This document shows positions 7,501-15,700 of a stretch of DNA of 44,012 bases, in pieces. The position numbers and the translations under genes are program-made. The notes beneath the pieces are model-generated. The model did no database searches and was not told the DNA's origin. It saw only the letters and a program-made list of their open reading frames with translations. Positions within the stretch are counted from its first letter, which is position 1. Each line of letters begins with the position of its first letter. Origin of the DNA: Gemmataceae bacterium (GTDB lineage: Bacteria > Planctomycetota > Planctomycetia > Gemmatales > Gemmataceae); the NCBI GenBank assembly GCA_019752375.1, contig JAIEMG010000027.1, positions 1-44,012 on the forward strand, read 5' to 3'.

Positions 7501-10346
7501 TTCTGGGCTAACCGTTCGAGTGCGTCCTTGGCCTGGGCCATGTGCTTGTCGGCGGCTTTCTGGTCCTTGGCTTCGAGGGCCTTGGCGGCCTGCTGGGCCT
7601 GCTCGATCGCTTCCTTCTGTTCTTTCTGTGCGGCCGCGTTCTGCTGCGGCACGTCCAGGCGCTCGGCGGCGTTCTTGACCGCTTCCTGCTCCTTCTTCAT
7701 CTCTTCCATGCGCTGAGCGGCCGGCATTGGGTCTTTCTTGTCCTCGAGGCGAGCTCGAAGGTCCTGCTGGATGCGTGCCAGCTGCTGTGCGGCTTCGCGC
7801 GGGTCCTTGGCCAGGTCGATGGCCTTCTCCAGGGCGGCGGCGACGCGCTCCAGTTCCTTTTCCGTGGCTTCCTGCTTCTTGATGGCCTCTTCAGGGTTGC
7901 CCTTTTCCAGCTCTTCAGCGGCCTTCTTGGCTTCATCCGGCTTGAGAGGGTAGGCCTTGGCCGTGTCGGTCGCCTTCTTGGTTTCCTGGGCCAGCTTCTC
8001 CGCCTGCTTGGCCAGTTCGGCCTGCTTCTTCGCCAGTTCGGCGAGCTTCTCCTGGCGCTGCTGCTGCTGGGCATTGGCCAGGTCGCGCTGGGCCTGGGCC
8101 AACTCCTTCGCCTTCTCGGCCATGTCCTTGAGCTGCTCGGCCCGGGCCTGGTCGAGCGCGTTGCGGAGCGATTCGTTCTCGGTCAGCTTCTCGAGTTCTT
8201 TTTGAAGGGCTTCTTGTTCCTTCTTGAGCTGCTCCATCTGCTCCGGCGTGGCTTCCTTCGTTTCCTTGGCCAGTTGCTCCTGGCGTTGGGCCAGCTGCTC
8301 GAGCTTCATCTGATCGAGGCGAGCCTGCGCGACCTTTTCGTTCTCGCGCTTCAGCTCTTCCAGCTTCTTGAGTGCCTCGTTCAGGTTCGCGTGCGACTTC
8401 ATGAATTCCTGGTTACGCGGGTCGGCTGCGTTCTTCCTTTCCGCGTCCTGGAGGGCCTTGTCGCTGGCGCGCATTTCCTTGTCGGCCACGTCCTGGGCCT
8501 TCTCGGCCAGGTTCCGCAGCGCCGGCGTCTGGGCGGTGTCCTTGGCCAGTTCTTGCAATGCGTTCACGACGTCGCGGTTTTCCTTGCGGACGTCCTTCAG
8601 GTCCTTGTTCTGCTCGGGCTTCAGGTTCGGCTGCGTCTTGCTAGCCTCGTAGAGCTTGCTGAGGTCGGCACGCTCCTTGAGGATCTGGTTCTTGATCGCG
8701 TCGAGACGCTTGTTGACGTCGTCGCGCTGAGCCAGGATGTCCTGCTTCTGGGGCAACTCGCCTTCGCGGGCCACCTTCAAGGTCCGCCACCGATCCGCCG
8801 GATAATAGACGACCTGCGGGTTGAGCTTGGCTTCGGGCACGCTGCGGTTGTCGGTCGCCTTGATGCGATAGCGAACTTCGTCGCCTTCCTTGACCTTGGT
8901 TCCCAGGTGAAACGCATGGGTGGCGACTGCATTGCGGGTGCCGGCACCGTTCAGCTCCATCACGACGGTCGTGACTGCGCCGTTATTGATCCGATATTCC
9001 AGCTCAGCCGTCGCAACGCCGTAGTCGTCGTCGATCTTCGCTTCAACGGGCAGGCGGTCGTACGGGTGAATTGTCTTGAGCTCGTCGCTGCCGGAGACCT
9101 TCGTGATGGCCGGCGGCTGGTCGATGTCCACGGTCACCGAGCGGGGGTCGAGCGCGGTCATGATCTTGTCGTCGCTTTCCAGGACGAGGACGTACTGGCC
9201 GTTGACAGCAACCGGCAGCTCCAGGCTCGCTTGCTTCCGATCGGCGCTAAGGCTCAGTTCGCGAACGAACGCCTGGCTGTTCTTGTCCTTGGTGGCGGCC
9301 AGCGGCGTCCACAGGAAGCGGGCAGATGCGGCGGGCACCGTGAACGTGAAGTCGAAGCGAACCGTGCTATGCTGCAGAGCAGACAGGTTGTCCCAGCCCT
9401 CGGACTTCTGCACGTCCTTGGTGGCCTTGGCATAGTCCGGCGGTGTCACGATCACTTGCGGGCTGTTGGCTGCCAGCTCGACGGCATCGACCGCAGTCAC
9501 GGTGTACGTCTCGCTGACGGCATTGCCGGCTTCCACGCGGTAGTTGAAACTATCCTTGACCTTTTCAACGCGGAACGAGAAGGCATCGGAGCGGTCGGCA
9601 GCCATCCGGAAACGCGTCGACTTGCCGTCTGGTTCGCTGATGACGATGGTGCTCGTCGTGGGCAGGACGGCCTTGGTCGTCGTCGGATTGACCTGGACCG
9701 CCAGGACCAGCGGCCGTCCGCGGGCGGCCATCTGGTTGCCGGGAGCGACCTGGAGCGTGAAGGGCACGCTGCTTTCGATGCTGTTCCAGGGCATCAGGAA
9801 GCGCGACACCAGCTGGCTGTATTCGTCCGGGAACTTGAAAGCCGGTGCTGCGGTCATCACCAAGCAACCCAGGGAGACGACCGCCAGCTGGTTGGCGGCG
9901 CGGGCCGGGAACGACTGGAGGAAATCGAGCCCGCTCGTGCGCGATTCGGTGTCCTTGGCCAGCAGTGCGACCAGGGCACGGGAGCCATGGGCCGCTTCGG
10001 AAGAGCCGCTGACGCCAACGGTGGTCGTCAGGCGCTCGCCCAGCTCGGGGTACTTTTCTTCGATGATGGCAGCCAGGGCTTCGGGATCGAGCCGGCGCGT
10101 CAGAGGGATGACCAGGCCGAACAGCGTCACAAAACCGCCGATGGCCACCCAGCCGGCCAGCAGGGCCATGCGAGCCACGGCGGGCAGTTCGAAGCACGCA
10201 TCGGCGAGCAGGCTGAGGCCGCCGGTCACGGCCAGGGCCAGCACCAGGAACGCCACGCCCCGCACGGCCCGCAAGCGGCGAATACGCCGCCCGAGCGACA
10301 GAAGCTTCGAGCGCAGGTTCGAGGGTAGGGCTGAGACAGTGGCCAT
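4548..10346 (-). CDS. giant DUF4175-family membrane protein with Ala/Gln-rich coiled coil
   Basis: A 1932-residue protein. Residues 30-50 and 58-82 are strong membrane helices, with a third hydrophobic stretch near 155-175, as in DUF4175 proteins. Residues about 200-530 look like beta-rich Ig-like segments. From about 535 to 1870 the chain is almost pure charged and then Ala/Gln-rich helix (repeats such as AQQAQQAAQQAQ and KQQEIAKQAQELAKQ), which predicts a very long coiled coil. A compact C-terminus (WGELPGDLRTKI, MKAKYGDDYARIIKLYFEQL) follows. The ATG at 10346 has GGGGG about 8 bases upstream; a TTG at 10376 is less likely. In planctomycetes DUF4175 genes often cluster with MoxR and von Willebrand genes, but none is present here. 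Role unknown; a structural envelope role is inferred. Long opposite-strand frames are shadows of codon bias. Confidence 0.9.
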   Translation of the reverse strand: MATVSALPSNLRSKLLSLGRRIRRLRAVRGVAFLVLALAVTGGLSLLADACFELPAVARMALLAGWVAIGGFVTLFGLVIPLTRRLDPEALAAIIEEKYPELGERLTTTVGVSGSSEAAHGSRALVALLAKDTESRTSGLDFLQSFPARAANQLAVVSLGCLVMTAAPAFKFPDEYSQLVSRFLMPWNSIESSVPFTLQVAPGNQMAARGRPLVLAVQVNPTTTKAVLPTTSTIVISEPDGKSTRFRMAADRSDAFSFRVEKVKDSFNYRVEAGNAVSETYTVTAVDAVELAANSPQVIVTPPDYAKATKDVQKSEGWDNLSALQHSTVRFDFTFTVPAASARFLWTPLAATKDKNSQAFVRELSLSADRKQASLELPVAVNGQYVLVLESDDKIMTALDPRSVTVDIDQPPAITKVSGSDELKTIHPYDRLPVEAKIDDDYGVATAELEYRINNGAVTTVVMELNGAGTRNAVATHAFHLGTKVKEGDEVRYRIKATDNRSVPEAKLNPQVVYYPADRWRTLKVAREGELPQKQDILAQRDDVNKRLDAIKNQILKERADLSKLYEASKTQPNLKPEQNKDLKDVRKENRDVVNALQELAKDTAQTPALRNLAEKAQDVADKEMRASDKALQDAERKNAADPRNQEFMKSHANLNEALKKLEELKRENEKVAQARLDQMKLEQLAQRQEQLAKETKEATPEQMEQLKKEQEALQKELEKLTENESLRNALDQARAEQLKDMAEKAKELAQAQRDLANAQQQQRQEKLAELAKKQAELAKQAEKLAQETKKATDTAKAYPLKPDEAKKAAEELEKGNPEEAIKKQEATEKELERVAAALEKAIDLAKDPREAAQQLARIQQDLRARLEDKKDPMPAAQRMEEMKKEQEAVKNAAERLDVPQQNAAAQKEQKEAIEQAQQAAKALEAKDQKAADKHMAQAKDALERLAQKLPTLEQRRQQALQEVARLQREQQEIARLAEQAVKQVENKDPQAAQTRAELAKRLEEASKKQADAAEKLSKLDAPKQEERVEKAQNALNKAMQDLMDARPQDINASQQDAKRQLEKLEQALAGKKTDEEKAADLAKKQEALAKQAQEAGADPKKQEEIKKQQQEIAKEAQNLKAPEAPQQQAKAAEAAKKAEEEAKKNPASAEAQKQMQEAAKVLDKLAKQMAGQETEAQKADRLAKQQAEAAAKAEQAAKQQPNAQQQAEAKKEQKNIAEEAKQVRGGEEAAKEKKEAMEALAKAQQAQQAAKPEEQAKARREAADKLRELADKLNGRDQAAKAAEVAREQREMAEQAAKNDKQTPEEAKKAAQQQAELNRRLDKMEPSKETAEAQKQAAQKMAEAQKALENAKTPAEAKEQLAKAAEAAEQLAKEMAKQQAAQNPNQNPNQTANKPNESPAKAAQELAKQQQKLADATKQAQQAAQKTGGEQGKKELEKAMQQIAKEQQKLNEQASQLPANQNQKALEQARQAMNQAQQAAQKNEAPQAAQKQQEAAKALEQLAKQLPQNAQQQQANQKPPAEQPKGMPNQQQAQAAKDLAKQQADLRQQVQQAAQEMAKANQQQDPKNNPAGELAKQQQEIAKQAQELAKQVAKEQGQQSANGKQAQQAAQQAQQAAQQAQAGQMQQAQQAGQQAAKDLRQMAQDLAKTPPKEAPQQGKDPAQQAAQLAKKQEELNKQMEQMASNQQAQQAQQAAQQQNLQQQAAELAKQLQQAAQDAKGTPQAQQAAQQAAQSGQQAQQAMQQAQKQGQAGQQGQQGQSQQQAAQALDKAAQQAQQAAQAMQQAAQKGNPQQGQPGQQQAQQAGQSVQQGQQAMQQAQQQLQQNQGQQAQGSMQQAAKQLAQAAQQLAQSQQAGKPNNPNSNPGEVGAAGQGMPDLSKFGPDMKKYQGKAWGELPGDLRTKIIQDMKAKYGDDYARIIKLYFEQLADNKK

Positions 10347-10615
10347 TTCTGATTCCCCCAGTGTTCTACCGGACAATCCCCGTGTCCGTCGCGCGCGACG
10401 GCCCCATACTCAAGGACGGCAGGTGTCGGTTTTAGTAACCCTTTTCGGAGCAAAAAGTTTCGGAAGGCGAATCGGGCAGAGGGCATCGGTGCCCGGGTTG
10501 GAGAGCTATGGAAGTCTAAAGTAAAGGACGCGCCAACGCAACCAGATATTTGAAATATCCGGAACGGCTCAGGCAGTTTGCGACGCAACAGACAACAGAC
10601 TCCCCAGTGAGCATC

Positions 10616-11632
10616 TCAGGGCTTCGGCGCTTTGGTATAGCCATCGACCGTAAGTGCCAGCACGGCCAGCGCCGTGCAGTAGTTTGGGCCGAACGCGCGG
10701 CCCTCGGCGTCACTACCTTGCCACAATCCGGTCTTGCTTTGGTTGTCGAGCAGTTCCTTGTGCAGCTTCGGACGGAGTTCTTTCCACATGTCACCGCCAG
10801 CCTGGTGGCCAGCCCTGCTGACGTAATACACGGTGTAAAGGCAATGAGCGGAGCCCCAACGCGGCGAGTTCTTTTGGAGATACGCTGCTGCCTTCTCCAT
10901 CTCCGCGAGGTGCCCCTTGTCGGTAGTTCCGTCACCGGCAATGATGCCGATCGCGGTGCAGGCCACTGTCACCCGACTGGCAACGACCCGATAACTGTAC
11001 GCCCCGGCAGAAGGAACCCAGTTCCTCCGGACATAGTCGCGCGCCATTTCGAGTGTTTTTTCGGGCACGTCCCCCCCTGCTTTCTTAACTGCTCGCAGGG
11101 CCTGAACCTGCCAGCCGGTAAGGCTAAGATCGGCATCGTTGCCCTGGACGAGGTATCGCCACCCGCCCTTGAACTCACCTTCAGTCCGCAGGGCCTTGAG
11201 GATGACGGCCAAAGCTTTCTCCAGCGCCTTGTCGACTTCTTCGGCTACCTTACCCTTCAGGCGGGGACGCGCGGTAGCGAGCATCAGGGTACAGATGCCG
11301 TGGTGGTACATCTCATGGCTGCCTTCCCTTCCGATCACGCCATTCTCAAGCTGGAACTTGAGCACAGCCTGGATGCCCTTTTCCACGAGTTCGCCATAGG
11401 GATCCATGCCGGGTGCGTGACTGGCCGACAGGTACGCCAGCACGCCCAGGCTGGTGACCGCCGGGTTCTTTGAAGGCCCGCCCTTCCAGCTGCCATCGTC
11501 CTCTTGCGTCAACTTGAGGGCAGCCAGCGCGCGGTCAACCGCCTCATCCCTGGGCTCGCGCTTCGGTGGGTCGGCCGCGACGATGGTGCTGGGGAGCGAC
11601 AGAGCAATTGCCACCATCAATGACTTCTCCAC
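10616..11632 (-). CDS. secreted prenyltransferase/squalene-oxidase-repeat protein, second copy
   Basis: A 338-residue paralogue of the protein at 3408-4454, sharing the order of motifs DDGSWKGGPSKNPAVTSLGVLAYLSASHAPG, ELYHHGICTLMLA-like EMYHHGICTLMLA, GGWRYL, LTGWQVQALRA, HKELLDNQSKTGLWQG and a C-terminal ALAVLALTVDGY. The start is a GTG at 11632 with GGGAG 6 bases upstream, giving the signal peptide MEKSLMVAIALSLPSTIVAA. An ATG at 11617 is possible and would shorten the positively charged end. It starts 13 bases after the TIM-barrel gene stop, so both are probably one transcript. It is followed by the DUF4175 gene after 269 bases in which no gene was seen. Function unknown. Confidence 0.8.
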   Translation of the reverse strand: MEKSLMVAIALSLPSTIVAADPPKREPRDEAVDRALAALKLTQEDDGSWKGGPSKNPAVTSLGVLAYLSASHAPGMDPYGELVEKGIQAVLKFQLENGVIGREGSHEMYHHGICTLMLATARPRLKGKVAEEVDKALEKALAVILKALRTEGEFKGGWRYLVQGNDADLSLTGWQVQALRAVKKAGGDVPEKTLEMARDYVRRNWVPSAGAYSYRVVASRVTVACTAIGIIAGDGTTDKGHLAEMEKAAAYLQKNSPRWGSAHCLYTVYYVSRAGHQAGGDMWKELRPKLHKELLDNQSKTGLWQGSDAEGRAFGPNYCTALAVLALTVDGYTKAPKP

Positions 11633-11645
11633 ATGTGTCTCCCGC

Positions 11646-12440
11646 TTAGGAAAACAGCTTCTTCAACGCTTCCAGTTCTTGTTTGGCTAGCCGCTTGCGT
11701 TCAGCCAGATCCTTAGTCTCGTATTCGCCGTGCAAGCTGATGGTGCCGCTGAACTTCGCGTCCTTGAGTCCCTGAGCCACTTCGTTCCAGCGGACGATGC
11801 CGTCCCCGACGGGCACGACGTGGGCTTCCCAGGAGTTCTTGCCCTTCTCCCAGCGCATGTCCTTGATGGCGATCAGAGACAGCCACGGCCGCACCATGTC
11901 CGCTTCCATCCGGAACGGACCGCCGTTGATCGCCGTGTGCCCGGTGTCGACGAACGCGCCAACGTGATGGGGGTCGAGGTCCTGGAGCAGCAGGCGCAAG
12001 CAGGCGCAGTTGTTGCCCAGGTAGTTTCCGGAATGCGTGTGGTAGCAGGCGCGCACCCCGGTTTTGGCTGCCAGCTTGGCGAAGCCGGCCAGGCGCGTCC
12101 GTGCGTCGGTCACGCTGGCGTCGAACTTCTCCTTGTAGGCGAAGTAGCCAAGTTTAATGGCCGGCACGCCCGCCTTGCCACACGCGTCGAAGAGCGACTT
12201 GGCCGCCGGACTGTCCGGATCGATTACGTTGGTCGGTCCAGTGACCAGCCCGATGGTCAGCCCCGCATCCTGAAAGGACTTGGCCGCCTTGGGCAACTCG
12301 GTCGCCACGTTCTCGGGCGTCACCGGAAACCCCGGCCGCACCGCCAAGTCGGCGCCGTCCAGGCCCACTTCCTTGCAGAAGGCGATCAGCCCCGGTACAT
12401 CCAGGGACTGCAACAGCTTGGTGAAGTAGACGTAGCGCAT
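11646..12440 (-). CDS. sugar phosphate isomerase/epimerase-like TIM-barrel protein
   Basis: A 264-residue cytoplasmic protein of the xylose isomerase-like (AP_endonuc_2) superfamily, with no signal peptide. The metal-site motifs are in the expected order: GLDGADLAVRPG, CYHTHSGNYLG, GAFVDTGHTAINGG, IAIKDMRW, VPVGDGIVRW and SLHGEYE. The ATG at 12440 has GGAG 7 bases upstream and begins directly at the first beta strand (MRYVYFTKLL); an upstream extension lacks homology-like character. Family members isomerise or epimerise sugars or sugar acids; the substrate cannot be read from sequence. It is followed closely by a secreted prenyltransferase-fold gene. Confidence 0.85.
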   Translation of the reverse strand: MRYVYFTKLLQSLDVPGLIAFCKEVGLDGADLAVRPGFPVTPENVATELPKAAKSFQDAGLTIGLVTGPTNVIDPDSPAAKSLFDACGKAGVPAIKLGYFAYKEKFDASVTDARTRLAGFAKLAAKTGVRACYHTHSGNYLGNNCACLRLLLQDLDPHHVGAFVDTGHTAINGGPFRMEADMVRPWLSLIAIKDMRWEKGKNSWEAHVVPVGDGIVRWNEVAQGLKDAKFSGTISLHGEYETKDLAERKRLAKQELEALKKLFS

Positions 12441-12619
12441 GAGAATCTCCAGGCCCCGCCATCGGCGGCGGAAGAGTTCGTGGCGACGCACGCGTCGGAT
12501 TGCGGCTGCCCTCTACTCATAGAAGCCAAACGCCGGTTTCGCAATCAATTTCGAACCAATCCTGCCGCTGGCGGCTGTGTTGCCCAGCGTCTCCGCGCGC
12601 CAGAATGAAGCGCTAGCGG

Positions 12620-12689
12620 GCATTTGTTCGTAGTCCCGCAGTGAAGCGGTCCCGCCACGCCGGCTGAAGGCGCAACTGCGAACAAATGC
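12620..12689. repeat. small palindromic intergenic element
   Basis: GCATTTGTTCG at 12620-12630 is the exact complement of CGAACAAATGC at 12679-12689, and the match continues inward with one mismatch. The 70-base element sits in the gap between the kinase stop and the TIM-barrel gene and is non-coding. Such terminal inverted repeats suggest a MITE-like or REP-like origin, but no target duplication was identified. Confidence 0.5.
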
Positions 12690-12728
12690 AAATTCCAAGG
12701 CATATCCCAACCGCATCTGGCTGCCGTC

Positions 12729-15700
12729 TCACGGCAGTGGTGGCCCGCCGAGCTGATCCAGTCGCGCGCGGCGCTGGGCCCAGGTTTCCGCGTTCAGTCG
12801 TCGCGTCACGTCGTCGCCGGACAGTTCCAGGCCGGTCAGCATCTCGATCCACACTCGCAGGCGCTCCGAGGTGCACGGCGTACACGGGCTGGGGACCGGC
12901 CACAGCCACAGGTGCGTGGCGTCGGCGATGAGCAGATGGCGGCCGTCCGGACTGAAGGACACCAGGCTGCCAGGTAAGGCGTGGCCGACGGCCTGGCCGC
13001 TGCTCGCGTCCCACAGCCACGTTTGCTTCGCGCGATCCGAAGTGGCCAACAGGCGGCCGTCCGCCGTGAAGGCGCTGCCAAGGCCGGTCAGAGGCGGGCC
13101 CACGGCCTTGCCGTTGGTCGGGTCCCACAGCCACGTTTGATTGGGGCCGGACGTGGCCATCCGCCGACCGTCCGTCGTGAAGGCGTGGAAGGATGCTTGC
13201 ACCGGCGGGCCCGCCGCCTTGCCGCTGGCGACATCCCAGACCGACGTTTGCAGGTTGTCCACCGTCGCCAGCAGTTTGCCGTCCGTGGTGAGCGCCTTGA
13301 AAAAGCCGGGGAATGGCTGGCCGACCGCCTTGACGCTGCTTGCCTCCCACAGGTACGTTTGCTTGGGTTCCCACGTCAGCACGCACCGCCCGTCCGGGGT
13401 AAAGCCGCCGAGCCTGCCCGGCAGCGGCTGGCCGACCGCCTTGCCGCCGGCCGACTCCCATAACTGCGTTCGTTGGTGATCGCCCGTGGCCAGCAACCGT
13501 CCATCCGCCGAGAAGCCCTTGAACTTGCCCGCTCGCGGCTCCCCGACCGCGGTGCGGCCTTTGGTCTCCCACAACCACGTTTGCGTGTTGTCGAAGGTGG
13601 CCAGCAGGCGATCGTCCGTCGAGAAATCGCCGAACCAGCCTTTCAACGGCTGGCCGACGGCCTGGCCGTTGCCGGTCTCCCAGAGCAGCGTTTGTTGATC
13701 CTTCGTCGTGGTGGCGACGAACCGGCCGTCCGCGGTGAATGCGCCAAGGTATCCTACCAGCGGACGGCCGATCGCCTGGCCGTTGGCCGTCTGCCACAGC
13801 CAGGTTTGATTGGAGCCGTCCGACGTGGCCAGCACCCGGCTGTCCGTAGTGAACTTGCTGCGAACCAGCTGCCCGGGCCTGGGAACCTGTCCGGACGGCT
13901 TGTCGCTGCGCCGGCCCGTCTCCCACAGCCACGTTTGCCATTGATCGTCCGTGGCCAGCAGGCGGCCGCCGGCGGTGAAAGTCCGGGCCCAGCCGGGCAG
14001 GGGCTGGCCGATGGCCTTCCGGCTGCTCATGTCCCAGAGCCAGGATTGATGGCCGTCGGTCGTGGACAGCAACCGTCCATCGGCCGCGAAGGTCGGGAAC
14101 CAGCCCTGCGGCGGCTGCCAGACCAGGTCGCCCTTTGCCGTGTCCCACAGCCACGTTTGCTTGAAATCGTGCGTCGCCAGCAGCTTGCCGTCCGGGCTGA
14201 AGGCAACGAACTGACCGGGCCGCGGCTCCGCGACGGCCTTGCCCGTGGCCGTCTCCCACAGGAACACCTGTTTGCCGTCGGTCGTGGCCAGCAGCCGGCC
14301 GTCCGCGGTCAGGCCGGCGGTCGAGCCCTTCAAGGGCTGGCCGACCGGTTCGCCATTGGCCGTCGCCCACACGCACGTTTCACGCTCGTTGCCGGGCGTG
14401 CCCTTGGGGACGGGCTTGAGCTTGCTGGTGATCACCAGCCGGCTGTCCGGCGTGAAACCCCTGGATAGTCCCCCTTGCAAAGGCTCGGCGACGGCCTTGC
14501 CGGTCGCAGTGGCCCACAGCCACGTTTGATTTTCGCCCCAGGTGGCCAGCAGTCGCCCATCCGGAGAGAAGCCCATCCCGAAGTTGCCGGGCATTGCCTG
14601 GCCGATGGCCTTGCCGCTGCTTGCCTCCCAAAGGTAGATCTGCTGGCCATCCTTGGTGGCCAGCAGCCGGCCGTCCGGGCTGAAGACGGGGAACATGCCG
14701 TGCCTTGGCTGCCCGACCGCCTTGCCGCCGGCCGTGTCCCACAGCCACGTTTGCTTGTCGTGATACGTGGCCAGCAGCGCCCCGTCCGCGGTCAGCGCGC
14801 CGAACGCCCCCTGCAATGGAGGGCTGACGGCCCGGCCGCGAGCGGTGTCCCACAGCCACGTTTGTTTTTCATTGCCGGTCGCCAGCAGTCGGCCGTCCGC
14901 GGAGCAGGCGCGGAACTTCTCCTGCCCGGTCAACCGGCAGGGGAGCACTTCCCAACTCCAGCCGCCGGCCAGGGCCCGAACGCGCTCGCCCAGTTCCGGC
15001 TGCTGGCTATGCTCCGCATGCTGCAGTCCGCGCACGAGCCAGAGGAGCCCTGCGGCGGGGTTGCCGGCCTGGTGAAACGCCTCTGCCCGAGCCACGGTCA
15101 GCTGGCCGAGGTAGTTTTCGGCCAGACGGCGCTGGCGCTCGGCGGCGGAGCGCTGCTCGCGCGCTTCCTGCGCTGCCGCATCGGCCCGCAGCCGTTCCTG
15201 GGCTGCAATGTCGCGCTGCTGGGCCGCGACATCTCGTTCCTTGGCGGCCAGGTCGCGTTCGTGCGCTGCGAGGTCGCGCTCCCGCGCGGCAATATCGCGT
15301 TCGCCCTGCACGCCCTGCATGAAGCCCCAGCCGATCAGCAGGGCCACCAGCGTCAGGACCACGGCGACACTGGCGCTCACCGCCAACGCCGCCGCCGGCT
15401 TGCGCCGACACCAGCGCCAGCCGCGCTCCAGCGCGCCCACCGCCCGCGCCTTCACCGGTTCCCCGCCCAGGAAACGCCGCAGGTCATCCGCCAACTCCTC
15501 CGCGGTCGCATAGCGCTTCCCCGGCTCCTTCTGCAAGCACTTCAAGCAGACCGTCTCCAGGTCGCGCGGCACCTTGGGGTTCAAGCGCAGTGGCGGCACC
15601 GGCTCCTCGGACACGACCATCAACAGCGTGTCCATGCTGGTCGTGCCCTTGAACGGCGGCCGGCCGGTCAGCATCTCATAGAGGATCGCCCCGAGGGCAT

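Noticed and set aside
5265..7511. Very long plus-strand leucine-rich reading frame opposite the DUF4175 gene
   Set aside because: It is the complement of Ala/Gln/Lys codons in the coiled coil, with extreme Leu/Gly composition and no ribosome site.
7542..10328. 928-codon plus-strand frame opposite the DUF4175 gene
   Set aside because: Codon-bias shadow of a real gene on the minus strand; it has no family motif and fades where the real gene's composition changes.
12613..14376. 587-codon minus-strand frame overlapping the repeat part of the large kinase
   Set aside because: A different frame of the same strand over the repeats; its apparent periodicity is inherited from the real repeat.
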